This document shows positions 8,638 through 16,769 of a stretch of DNA of 55,179 nucleotides, one piece after another. The translations under genes were made by a program, and so were the position numbers. The notes under the pieces were generated by a model that worked only from the letters and a program-made list of their open reading frames with translations, had not been told where the DNA came from and searched no databases. The stretch lies in NCBI RefSeq assembly GCF_013304385.1, contig NZ_JAAITU010000024.1:1-55179 (forward strand), written 5' to 3'. Position 1 is the stretch's first letter; each line of letters opens with the position of its first letter. This DNA comes from Blautia glucerasea. GTDB taxonomy: Bacteria; Bacillota; Clostridia; Lachnospirales; Lachnospiraceae.

Positions 8638-9855
8638 ATGTCAGATGTGATAATTGTAGGCGGCGGTGCTTCCGGTTTAATAGCCTCTGTGATGGCTGCC
8701 AGGGCCGGTGCCCGTGTTACAGTGCTGGAACAAAATGATAAGCCAGGAAAGAAACTTTCCGCTACAGGAAATGGAAAATGTAATCTTACAAACTTGAGCC
8801 AGAAGCCAGAGGATTACCGTGGCTCAGATCCGGAGTTTTCATCTTTTGCCAGGAAAGCATTTTCTGTTTCTGATACTTTAGATTTCTTCACAGAGCTGGG
8901 TCTTTGCCCGGTAAATAAAAACAATTATATTTATCCTCGTAGCGGTCAGGCATCAAGTGTGACAGAACTTCTATGCATGGAAGCTGTCCGGCTGGGAGTG
9001 AAAATAAAAACAAATGAAAAGGCTACAGAACTGCATCAGAAAAAGGGCAAATGGACCGTTTTGACAAAAACCTGGCATTATGAAGCAGATGCGGTGATCC
9101 TTTCCGGAGGTTCCAGTGCATCAGCGATTGCTGGTTCTGACGGCAGCTGTTATCAGCTTGCAGCAGCACTTGGACATAAGATCATCAAGCCCCTGCCTGC
9201 ACTTACAGCATTCAAATGCAGCGGCAGCTATTTTTCCGGATGGGCAGGAGTGCGGACACAGGCAAATGTGACTCTTCTAATTGATGGAAGCCCCAGGCAT
9301 AGGGCAGAAGGAGAAGTCCAGCTTACTGAATATGGCATTTCCGGGATCCCGGTTTTTCAGATCAGCCGATATGGGATCCGCAGCCTTTATAACAAGGAAA
9401 AAGTGTCACTTAGCATTGATTTTATGCCTGAAATCCACACTTCCGATCTGGATCGTTTCTGGGAAAATCGAAAAAAAAGGTGTCCACAAAAAAATGAAAG
9501 AGAACTTCTGATCGGCCTTTTTCCTGAAAAGCTTAACAAAGTAATCTGTAATTATTCAAAAAAACGTCATATAGAACTGCCCCGTTTATTAAAACGCTTT
9601 CCCTTGGAAGTGTGTGGATACCTGCCCTATGAACAGGCCCAGATATGCTCCGGCGGTGTTGATACCAGTGAAATCGATCCACATACTATGGAGTCCAGGC
9701 TATGTCCCGGACTGTATTTTGCAGGGGAGCTGATGGATGTGGATGGCACCTGCGGCGGCTATAATCTTCAATGGGCCTGGTCCAGCGGTGCCTGTGCAGG
9801 ACTTCACAGTGCAGGAGTAACAGGTAGTTCTTATAAGCAGGGAGAAAACATATGA
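8638..9855 (+). CDS. NAD(P)/FAD-dependent oxidoreductase, YhiN/HI0933 family
   Basis: A 405-residue flavoprotein. The N-terminal dinucleotide-binding motif is VIIVGGGASGLIASVMAARAG (residues 4-24), followed by the family signature KKLSATGNGKCNLTN. The C-terminal FAD-contact region is GLYFAGELMDVDGTCGGYN. The family includes BaiN-like proteins, but nothing here ties this copy to bile acids and its substrate is unknown. ATG follows GCTGAGGAATATT. The gene overlaps the next flavoprotein by 4 bases (ATGA), which suggests the two oxidoreductases are made together. Confidence 0.88.
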   Translation: MSDVIIVGGGASGLIASVMAARAGARVTVLEQNDKPGKKLSATGNGKCNLTNLSQKPEDYRGSDPEFSSFARKAFSVSDTLDFFTELGLCPVNKNNYIYPRSGQASSVTELLCMEAVRLGVKIKTNEKATELHQKKGKWTVLTKTWHYEADAVILSGGSSASAIAGSDGSCYQLAAALGHKIIKPLPALTAFKCSGSYFSGWAGVRTQANVTLLIDGSPRHRAEGEVQLTEYGISGIPVFQISRYGIRSLYNKEKVSLSIDFMPEIHTSDLDRFWENRKKRCPQKNERELLIGLFPEKLNKVICNYSKKRHIELPRLLKRFPLEVCGYLPYEQAQICSGGVDTSEIDPHTMESRLCPGLYFAGELMDVDGTCGGYNLQWAWSSGACAGLHSAGVTGSSYKQGENI

Positions 9856-11462
9856 TCAGAATCAGTCAGCTAAAGCTTCCCATCGGGCATACCACAGCAG
9901 CCTTGGAAAAGAAAATACAAAAAGCCTTGCATCTTCAAAATCAGCCTTTTACCTATCAAATCAGAAGACAGTCTTTGGATGCAAGACATAAAGAAGACAA
10001 AAAATTTGTTTATACCATAGATGTAAAAACAGATAATGAAAACCGTATATTAAAAAAAGTTCACGATAAAAACATTACGTTAACCAACGAAAAGGCCTAT
10101 TGTTTTCCTAAACCTGGGCCAGCCCCATTACACTCCAGACCTGTCATAGTTGGAAGCGGTCCTGCAGGGCTGATGTGCGCCTGGTATCTTGCGAAAGCAG
10201 GTTATGCACCTTTGCTGCTGGAGCGTGGTGAGGAAGCACATCTGCGGCAGCAAAAGGTTGAAGCATTCTGGAAAAACGGCGTACTTGATCCTGACTCCAA
10301 TGTTCAGTTTGGAGAAGGCGGTGCAGGCACTTTTTCTGATGGCAAATTAAATACCCTTGTAAAAGATACCTTTGGCCGTAACCAGGAGGTATTGAAGCGC
10401 TTTGTGGAAGCAGGGGCAGGAGAGGAGATCCTTTACCAGCAAAAGCCTCATTTAGGCACAGACATGCTGGTTGGAATTGTAGAAAATCTCCGGAACCAGA
10501 TCCAGGAAATGGGTGGAACCGTGCGGTTCAATGCAAAGGTAACGGATCTGATTTTTGAACAGGATAAGCTGCAGGCAGTAAAGGTTAATGATCAGGAAGT
10601 GATTCCTGCACAAATCTGTGTCCTTGCAATCGGCCACAGCGCCAGAGATACTTTTGGGATGCTTTATGAAAAAGAACTTGATATGGAATCCAAATCCTTT
10701 GCTGTAGGACTTCGGATCCAGCATCCCCAGTCTATGATCAATCAGGCTCTTTACGGGGAAGCCGAGAATCCTATACTTGGGCCTGCCAGCTATAAAGTGA
10801 CCCATACCTGTGACAATCAAAGGGGTGTTTATTCTTTTTGTATGTGCCCAGGCGGATATGTGGTGAATGCCTCTTCAGAAGAGCAGATGCTGGCGGTAAA
10901 TGGTATGAGTTATCAGGCCAGGGACAGTGAAAATGCCAACAGTGCTATTATCGTAACTGTTTCACCCGATGATTTTCCCGGAAATGGTCCTATGGCAGGG
11001 ATCCGGTTTCAGCGTGATCTGGAGCGTAAAGCCTGGGAAGCAGGGAAGGGAAAAGTGCCGGTACAGTTGTTTGAGGATTATCAGAAGCATCAGGAAAGTA
11101 CCTCCTTTGGTCAGGTCAAGCCTTGCATCTGCGGTGCTTATACACTTACAGATGTAAGAAAGATTCTTCCTGAAGAAATCGGAGATTCTATAGAAGAAGG
11201 GATTCTGGCATTTGGTAAAAGGCTGCCCGGATTTGACAGACCGGATGCTCTTTTGTGCGGAATAGAAAGCCGTACTTCATCCCCGGTAAGGATTGTCCGG
11301 GATAAGGAGTTGGAAGGAAGCAAAAAAGGGATTTATCCCTGCGGTGAAGGTGCAGGTTATGCAGGGGGGATTACTTCTGCTGCTATGGATGGACTGAAAG
11401 TAGCAGAGGCAATTGCACGGAAGTATTCTATTCCTTCCAGTGATGCTGATTACAACTCTTGA
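9852..11462 (+). CDS. FAD-dependent oxidoreductase, COG2509 family
   Basis: A 536-residue flavoprotein. An N-terminal region of about 95 residues contains RRQSLDARHKEDKKFVYTIDV, a signature of this family. The FAD-binding segment is RPVIVGSGPAGLMCAWYLAKAG, then VQFGEGGAGTFSDGKL, and the C-terminal GEGAGYAGGITSAAMDG contacts the cofactor. The family is common in Clostridia and its substrate is not established. The tail after the conserved end (SIPSSDADYNS) runs into the scrambled DNA that follows. Confidence 0.88.
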   Translation: MIRISQLKLPIGHTTAALEKKIQKALHLQNQPFTYQIRRQSLDARHKEDKKFVYTIDVKTDNENRILKKVHDKNITLTNEKAYCFPKPGPAPLHSRPVIVGSGPAGLMCAWYLAKAGYAPLLLERGEEAHLRQQKVEAFWKNGVLDPDSNVQFGEGGAGTFSDGKLNTLVKDTFGRNQEVLKRFVEAGAGEEILYQQKPHLGTDMLVGIVENLRNQIQEMGGTVRFNAKVTDLIFEQDKLQAVKVNDQEVIPAQICVLAIGHSARDTFGMLYEKELDMESKSFAVGLRIQHPQSMINQALYGEAENPILGPASYKVTHTCDNQRGVYSFCMCPGGYVVNASSEEQMLAVNGMSYQARDSENANSAIIVTVSPDDFPGNGPMAGIRFQRDLERKAWEAGKGKVPVQLFEDYQKHQESTSFGQVKPCICGAYTLTDVRKILPEEIGDSIEEGILAFGKRLPGFDRPDALLCGIESRTSSPVRIVRDKELEGSKKGIYPCGEGAGYAGGITSAAMDGLKVAEAIARKYSIPSSDADYNS

Positions 11463-11578
11463 CACAAGTAATCAAGCCCGGAGATACACTTCTGATCCTG
11501 GGGAATGACAAACAAGGAATGGCAATTCCATCAAAAGAAATGTTTGCATCATATTTTGAACAGATATTCGGAAAATAA
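11450..11578 (+). pseudogene. 3' remnant of an AbrB/SpoVT-type regulator gene
   Basis: The frame between the stop at 11447-11449 and TAA 11576-11578 encodes IKPGDTLLILGNDKQGMAIP followed by SKEMFASYFEQIFGK. This matches the second half of AbrB/MazE-like DNA-binding proteins, which typically read ...IKPGDTLLLLGD..GIAI.... The first half is missing; in its place is the end of the preceding flavoprotein gene in another frame. A TTG at 11459 has no ribosome binding site. I read it as a truncated gene. Confidence 0.55.
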
Positions 11579-13409
11579 CAGTAAATTCGGATATCTGTGT
11601 AAAGGAAGGAGAAACAGGTATGCCGAAGATATTTGGGATTCCGCTGATTGGCGTAATCCAGATGGTTTTAGGGGCTGTTATATTTCTTCTGATCCGCTGG
11701 CCATTCCGGGTGCACAGGTGATCCAGGGCAAGGGTAAGACCTTGATGCCAGGCCTTATTGACTGTCATGTGCATATTCAGGGGCTGAATAACCGTTGTGA
11801 AGCAGACAATATGGCATTTCTTAAGGACGAAGTGCCCAGGATCTTCCAGGAAAAGGTATTTCCATACGGAATCACTACCATTAAAGATTTGTGTGCTCCC
11901 AGACATTTCATCTATCAGCTTCGTGAACAGCTTCGTTCCGGAAGGCTGGAAGGTCCGGAGCTGCTGATCGTAGGTCCTAACTTCACTGCTCCGGATGGAC
12001 ATCCTGCCAATACACTGGGAGGAGATAATCCTTGGATCCGTAAGGAAATGGTCATTGAAGTTACCACACCAGAGCAGGTGCATGAAGGAATCTTGGAACT
12101 AAAAAAGGCCAATGTGGATTTTCTGAAATTCACGTATCAGGGAGGTGATTACTGGTATTTTGATAAAAAGATCCCTATTGCCAAGATCAAGAAAGAGCTT
12201 ATGGAGCAGATCATCCGTGAAGGCAAGGAAAACGGTTTGAAGACCACTGCCCATGTATTTTACAAAGAAGATGTACGACAGCTGCTGAAAGCAGGGATTT
12301 ATGGCATTGAACATGGCGTTCTGGATGAGACTCTGGAACCGGATGATGACCTGATCCGCCTTTGGAAAGAAAGCGGTGCACACTTTGTACCTACTGTAAA
12401 TGCTATGACCTATGAAAAAGATCCAGCACGTCTGACAAACAGCCTTCATAATCTGAAAGTACTTTATGACGCAGGAATCCCTATCGCCATGGGTACTGAC
12501 AATATGCTGGAAATGATGGGCGGCGAGGTGGAGCATAAGGAACTTGCCTATTATGTGGAAGCAGGTTTAACCCCTATGGAAGCCATCACACTTGCAACTG
12601 GCAATGCAGCCCGGCATTTGGGGATTGAAGACCGGAAAGGTTTTGTAAAAGAAGGCATGGAAGCAGATCTGATCCTTCTTGACCAGGATCCATCCCAGGA
12701 TATTTCCAATATCCAATTTATCCATCAGGTTTTCTGCAAAGGAAAGATCGTATATTCCCAGAATGTGATCCAAAGCTATGATATCCCTGAATTTCATTAT
12801 CCAACATCTGTGAATCAGATCAGACTGACAAGCACAGATGGAAAGGAAGAGAAGATTTTGGATGTTTCCGGGTATAATACCTCTGGAAAGATCGTACAGA
12901 GGATTACCCGGGAGGGTATTCTTTGGTCTGAAGAGATCTGCCAGGCAGACAGGAACCTTTCTCTTATTTCCTGGGAATATACACGTTCTTCTGATCATAC
13001 CTTCTTAAAAGCAGTCAAAGAGAGCAGTTTTATTCATATGACAGGCACTTTTAAAGGCAAAGAGCAGGACAAACGATTCCGTATCGAAGACAGCCTGTGG
13101 TATCAAATGATGGAAATGGCTCTTCCTGCATTTCTTAAATCCAGTGAAAATGAAATCCTGCTGTATTCTATCGGTACAGGCAACAATCGGGGAGCCATGA
13201 ACCTTGGTGAATTTGCCGCCAAAAAGTTGGGAACAGAGCAGATCACAGTGAATGGAAGTGCCTATTCCTGTTATAAGGTAAGCCTTGTTCTTACCATGTT
13301 TTCATGGGCATGGACCGGGCTGTACTGGTATGATATACAGACAGGACAGTTGATCCAGAGTGGAGAAAAGAAAGGAAAAACTGAAAAGATTTTATACAGG
13401 ATCTGTTAA
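11505..13409 (+). CDS. amidohydrolase family protein with a scrambled N-terminus
   Basis: The metal-dependent hydrolase domain is recognisable from IPGAQVIQGKGKTLMPGLID (about 11699 on) to about residue 420. HxH is in DCHVHI, a candidate bridging Lys in LKFTYQGG, His in TAHVFY and IEHGVLD, and Asp in MGTDNM. The first 65 residues of the open frame do not resemble the family; they are the AbrB and membrane-protein remnants read in another frame. The usual 50-60 N-terminal residues are absent. None of the possible starts (ATG 11505, GTG 11718, ATG 11745) has a convincing ribosome binding site. A further 215 residues follow the hydrolase domain and form an unrecognised C-terminal domain ending TGLYWYDIQTGQLIQSGEKK. 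The gene may be a recent pseudogene. Confidence 0.65.
   Translation: MTNKEWQFHQKKCLHHILNRYSENNSKFGYLCKGRRNRYAEDIWDSADWRNPDGFRGCYISSDPLAIPGAQVIQGKGKTLMPGLIDCHVHIQGLNNRCEADNMAFLKDEVPRIFQEKVFPYGITTIKDLCAPRHFIYQLREQLRSGRLEGPELLIVGPNFTAPDGHPANTLGGDNPWIRKEMVIEVTTPEQVHEGILELKKANVDFLKFTYQGGDYWYFDKKIPIAKIKKELMEQIIREGKENGLKTTAHVFYKEDVRQLLKAGIYGIEHGVLDETLEPDDDLIRLWKESGAHFVPTVNAMTYEKDPARLTNSLHNLKVLYDAGIPIAMGTDNMLEMMGGEVEHKELAYYVEAGLTPMEAITLATGNAARHLGIEDRKGFVKEGMEADLILLDQDPSQDISNIQFIHQVFCKGKIVYSQNVIQSYDIPEFHYPTSVNQIRLTSTDGKEEKILDVSGYNTSGKIVQRITREGILWSEEICQADRNLSLISWEYTRSSDHTFLKAVKESSFIHMTGTFKGKEQDKRFRIEDSLWYQMMEMALPAFLKSSENEILLYSIGTGNNRGAMNLGEFAAKKLGTEQITVNGSAYSCYKVSLVLTMFSWAWTGLYWYDIQTGQLIQSGEKKGKTEKILYRIC
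11620..11721 (+). pseudogene. 5' remnant of a membrane-protein gene
   Basis: A strong ribosome binding site (AAGGAAGGAG, 11602-11611) precedes ATG 11620. The first 27 residues form a convincing membrane segment (MPKIFGIPLIGVIQMVLGAV then IFLLIRW). The frame then runs into the amidohydrolase reading frame and stops at 11719-11721. The end of real homology is probably between 11690 and 11705, where a deletion seems to have joined this gene's beginning to the amidohydrolase body. Confidence 0.45.
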
Positions 13410-13413
13410 GAGT

Positions 13414-13444
13414 AAGCCTGCAGGTATGGCATATCTGCAGGCTT
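13414..13444 (+). terminator. possible terminator after the amidohydrolase
   Basis: AAGCCTGCAG (13414-13423) pairs perfectly with CTGCAGGCTT (13435-13444), with an 11-base loop. The following bases (GTGTATTC) are a poor T tract, so termination may be inefficient. The rest of the gap to radC is AT-rich with no further gene. Confidence 0.5.
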
Positions 13445-13564
13445 GTGTATTCATTATAAGCTTCCATACTCTTTATAAAAAAGAAATTAAATTTTTTCAG
13501 AGAGTGTACATCCCCCTGTTTTTATGCTAAAATGGGTTTCGTATTCCAGAAGCTAAGGAATCAT

Positions 13565-14305
13565 ATGAAAAAATCAGATCAAATCCATACATTACCGGCA
13601 CAGGGCAGACCTTACAGGATGATGGATCTGCCGCCCTCTCAGCGCCCATATGAGAAGTGCCTGAAGGATGGCCCTGGGATTCTAAGCGACAGTGAGCTGC
13701 TGGCAGTGATCCTGCGCAGCGGCACTAAAGACGCAAGTTCTCTTACGCTTGCACACGAAATACTGAATCATACAGAGAAGACTTCATTTCCCGGACTACT
13801 TGGGATCCTGCATATGTCCCTTCCGGAACTGATGAAAATAAACGGCATTGGCAAGGTAAAAGCCATCCAGCTGAAATGTATCGGGGAATTATCCAAGCGG
13901 ATGGCACGTCAGGCAGCAAGACCACAGCTCTCACTGAATAGCCCGGATACAATTGCAAAGTATTATATGGAGCAGCTCAGACACGAAGAACAGGAGCTGC
14001 TTCTGTGCATGATGTTTGATACGCGCAGCCATCTTCTGGGAGAGGAGATTTTATCCAAGGGTACAGTGAACAGCACTTTGATCACCCCCAGGGAGGTATA
14101 TCTTGCTGCCCTTAAATATCATGCCACCTGTATTGTGCTTGTACATAACCACCCAAGTGGGGTAACAGAGCCAAGTGCAGGAGATATACAGACAACACAG
14201 CGTATTCTCCGTGCCGGGGAAATGCTTGGTATTACTCTGCTGGATCATATTATTATCGGGGATCATACATACACCAGCCTTAGAGAAAATGGAATGATGG
14301 AATAG
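13565..14305 (+). CDS. radC: RadC family JAB-domain protein
   Basis: A 246-residue RadC homologue. The N-terminal part has a helix-hairpin-helix (MKINGIGKVKAIQLK). The C-terminal JAB/MPN domain has the metal-binding motif HNHPSGVTEPSAGD. Despite the historical name, a role in DNA repair is not well established. ATG 13565 is chosen over the longer frame from 13532 because AAGGA (13555-13559) is correctly spaced only for the shorter one. radC immediately upstream of mreB is a common Firmicute arrangement. Confidence 0.93.
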   Translation: MKKSDQIHTLPAQGRPYRMMDLPPSQRPYEKCLKDGPGILSDSELLAVILRSGTKDASSLTLAHEILNHTEKTSFPGLLGILHMSLPELMKINGIGKVKAIQLKCIGELSKRMARQAARPQLSLNSPDTIAKYYMEQLRHEEQELLLCMMFDTRSHLLGEEILSKGTVNSTLITPREVYLAALKYHATCIVLVHNHPSGVTEPSAGDIQTTQRILRAGEMLGITLLDHIIIGDHTYTSLRENGMME

Positions 14306-14328
14306 TTTTGTGATAAAGGGGCAGATGC

Positions 14329-15342
14329 ATGCTTTTTGAAAAAACATACGGAATAGACCTTGGCAGCAGTTCTGTAAAGGTATATTCTCTGATCAGAAAT
14401 AAAAGTTATTTAGAGAAAAATATGATCGCATCCAAAGGACGCAGGATCATTGCTGTTGGTAATGAAGCATATGAGATGTTTGAGAAAGCACCTGTGGGTA
14501 TTTCCGTAACTTCCCCTATGTCTTTTGGTATGATTGCCAACCTGGAATTGCAGGAGATCGTATTATATAGTATGATGCGCAGAATCGATAAGATCCTTGG
14601 GATTGGATCAGTAATGTATTTTGCCGTTCCACTGGATATGACGGCCATTGAAAAAAGAGCCTATTACCAGGTGGCAAACGGACATTGGCTTCGTAAAAAC
14701 CGGGTTTATATGGTAGAAAGCCCCATTGCAGACGCTATTGCCATGGGGGTTGATATTGAGAAGAATGAGGGCAGTATGATCGTAAACATTGGTGCCCAGA
14801 CGACCCGTTTTTCCATTATTACCGGGGGCAAGATCATTATCAGCCGTAAGATCCCAATTGGAGGCAGGCAGATGAATGAGGCTATCTGCAGTGAAGTGCG
14901 CAAGCGGTATAACCTTCAGATCGGTACTCGTACAGGCAAGCGTCTGAAGATTGTTATGGGACGTCTTTCGGATCAACGTAAAGAAGCCAGAAAAGTAGTT
15001 GGAATCGACAGTGTTTCCGGGCTTCCAAGAGAAGAAATTATTTCTGCCTATGTGGTAAATGATGGGATCATGAACTGTGTGAACGAGATAGCTGCTGAAA
15101 TGAAAACATTTCTTGAGCGTACTCCGCCCCAGATCACTTATCATGTGGCCAAAGAGGGTATTTACCTTACAGGCGGCAGCACCAGGGTTCCATACATAGA
15201 CCAGTATCTTGCCAGCTATACCGGATTTGCTTTCAATCTGTCACCTCTGTATGAGAATTCAGCAGTGACAGGTCTTGAAAAAATCATGAAGAACAGAGAA
15301 CTTCGTAAATGGGCACAGCCCATTAAACAGAGAAAATTGTAA
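14329..15342 (+). CDS. mreB: divergent MreB-like actin homologue
   Basis: MreB filaments guide lateral cell-wall synthesis at the membrane. This 337-residue protein has the actin-fold start YGIDLGSSSVKVYS, then IIAVGNEAYEMF, EKRAYYQVAN, VESPIADAIAMG and the C-terminal LTGGSTRVPYIDQYL. It is divergent: the usual phosphate-2 loop DIGGGTTE is NIGAQTTR, so the Asp, two glycines and the Glu are replaced, and phosphate loop 1 is DLGSSSV rather than DLGTANT. Position at the head of mreC-mreD-PBP2 supports the assignment. ATP hydrolysis may be altered. Confidence 0.9.
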   Translation: MLFEKTYGIDLGSSSVKVYSLIRNKSYLEKNMIASKGRRIIAVGNEAYEMFEKAPVGISVTSPMSFGMIANLELQEIVLYSMMRRIDKILGIGSVMYFAVPLDMTAIEKRAYYQVANGHWLRKNRVYMVESPIADAIAMGVDIEKNEGSMIVNIGAQTTRFSIITGGKIIISRKIPIGGRQMNEAICSEVRKRYNLQIGTRTGKRLKIVMGRLSDQRKEARKVVGIDSVSGLPREEIISAYVVNDGIMNCVNEIAAEMKTFLERTPPQITYHVAKEGIYLTGGSTRVPYIDQYLASYTGFAFNLSPLYENSAVTGLEKIMKNRELRKWAQPIKQRKL

Positions 15343-15361
15343 TTTAGGGGATATATAGTAA

Positions 15362-16252
15362 ATGAAAAACCTGAAAAGGAAAATCCATTTTCGGATCAAT
15401 CTGAAAAGTAAACATCTGCTTGCAGTTATGACCCTGTTTTGCGTAAGCTGCATTGTAGCCACATTTGCATCCGGTGCTGCCACAGCTCCTTTACAGGAAG
15501 CAGCAGGACTTGTGGTGGTTCCCTTTGAGAAAAGCATTAACAGGATCGGGCAGCTTTTGTCTGTCACAAGACAAAGTCTGAAGGATAAGCAGGAGCTGAT
15601 CAGTGCAAATGAAGAACTTCAAAACCAGATTGATAATCTGACTCAGCAGAACAACAAGCTGATCCAGGATCAGGGGGAGCTTCTGCGTCTGCGGGAACTG
15701 TATAAGCTTGATGCTGAATATGCAGATTATCCCAAGGTTGCTGCCAGGATCATTTCCAAGGATCCTGGGAACTGGTACGATACGTTTATGATCAATAAAG
15801 GCTCCAATGACGGGATCCGTGTAGATAATAATGTGATCGCAGGAAAGGGGCTGGTTGGAATCGTAACAGAAGTGGGCCCCGGATGGGCTACGGTACGTTC
15901 TATCATTGATGACAGCAGCAGTGTAAGTGCCATGACTGTCAGCACATCTGATAATTGTGTTATTACCGGTGACCTGGAGCTGATCGATGAAGGCAAGCTT
16001 CGTTTTGAACAGCTTTACGATCAGGAAAATAAAGTTACTGCCGGAGAGCGGATCGTTACCTCTAACATCAGTGAGAAATACGTTGAAGGTCTTTTTATTG
16101 GCTATGTAAATGATGTGGAGCAGGACAGCAACAATCTGACAAAGACAGGCACGATTGTTACACCTGTAGATTTCCAGCATCTTAAGGATGTTTTTGTGAT
16201 CACAGTAAACAAACAGGATTCCATACAGCAGGAGGCTTCCAGTGAAGAGTAA
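15362..16252 (+). CDS. mreC: rod shape-determining protein MreC
   Basis: MreC links the MreB cytoskeleton to the extracytoplasmic wall synthases. A short basic cytoplasmic N-terminus precedes one membrane segment (LLAVMTLFCVSCIVATFASG, residues about 20-39). A coiled coil follows (residues about 65-115, with LQNQIDNLTQQNNKLIQDQG), then the paired beta domains containing NKGSNDGIRVDNNVIAGKGL and GERIVTSNISEKYVEGLFIG. The 296-residue length is normal. The end overlaps mreD. Confidence 0.95.
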   Translation: MKNLKRKIHFRINLKSKHLLAVMTLFCVSCIVATFASGAATAPLQEAAGLVVVPFEKSINRIGQLLSVTRQSLKDKQELISANEELQNQIDNLTQQNNKLIQDQGELLRLRELYKLDAEYADYPKVAARIISKDPGNWYDTFMINKGSNDGIRVDNNVIAGKGLVGIVTEVGPGWATVRSIIDDSSSVSAMTVSTSDNCVITGDLELIDEGKLRFEQLYDQENKVTAGERIVTSNISEKYVEGLFIGYVNDVEQDSNNLTKTGTIVTPVDFQHLKDVFVITVNKQDSIQQEASSEE

Positions 16253-16769
16253 GATTGTATGGTTTATTACCATCATTATATGCTTTTTATTGCAGTGTAC
16301 CATTCTGAATCTGATATCCATTGGATCCATTACCCCTAATCTGATGCTGATCCTTACCGTTTCCATGGGACTTATGCGTGGACGGAAAATGGGCTTGTGG
16401 ACCGGATTTTTCTCCGGGCTGCTGGTGGATCTTTTTTATGGATCCTTATTCGGGTTTTATGCACTGATCTATATGTATATTGGTTTTTTCAGCGGGTATG
16501 CCCACAGAATCTATTATGATGATGATATTAAGGTACCTATGGTGTTGGCTGCTGTGGGAGATATTCTTTATAATTTTGCTGTTTATGGCCTGCAATTCCT
16601 TCTTAGGGGCAGGCTGGGACTTCATACCTATCTGTTCCGGATCATTTTGCCGGAAGCAGCCTATACCGTATTTTTGACCCTGATCGTATACAGGGTATTC
16701 CGTTTTATCAATTATCGATTTATGGATATTGCAAGGAAAGAAAGTGAGTCAATGTGGGTAATAAAATAA
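16242..16769 (+). CDS. mreD: rod shape-determining protein MreD
   Basis: A 175-residue membrane protein with about five hydrophobic segments, as usual for MreD. It begins VWFITIIICFLLQCTILNLI and contains NLMLILTVSMGLMRGRKMGL. GTG 16242 lies 6-7 bases after GCAGGAGG and overlaps the mreC stop by 11 bases. The end overlaps the PBP2 start, so mreC, mreD and PBP2 are translationally linked. MreD is thought to complete the MreC-PBP2-RodA complex. Confidence 0.92.
   Translation: MKSKIVWFITIIICFLLQCTILNLISIGSITPNLMLILTVSMGLMRGRKMGLWTGFFSGLLVDLFYGSLFGFYALIYMYIGFFSGYAHRIYYDDDIKVPMVLAAVGDILYNFAVYGLQFLLRGRLGLHTYLFRIILPEAAYTVFLTLIVYRVFRFINYRFMDIARKESESMWVIK

Noticed and set aside
11472..12083. Minus-strand open frame opposite the amidohydrolase
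   Set aside because: The plus strand carries a clear hydrolase domain with metal ligands; the antisense protein looks random.
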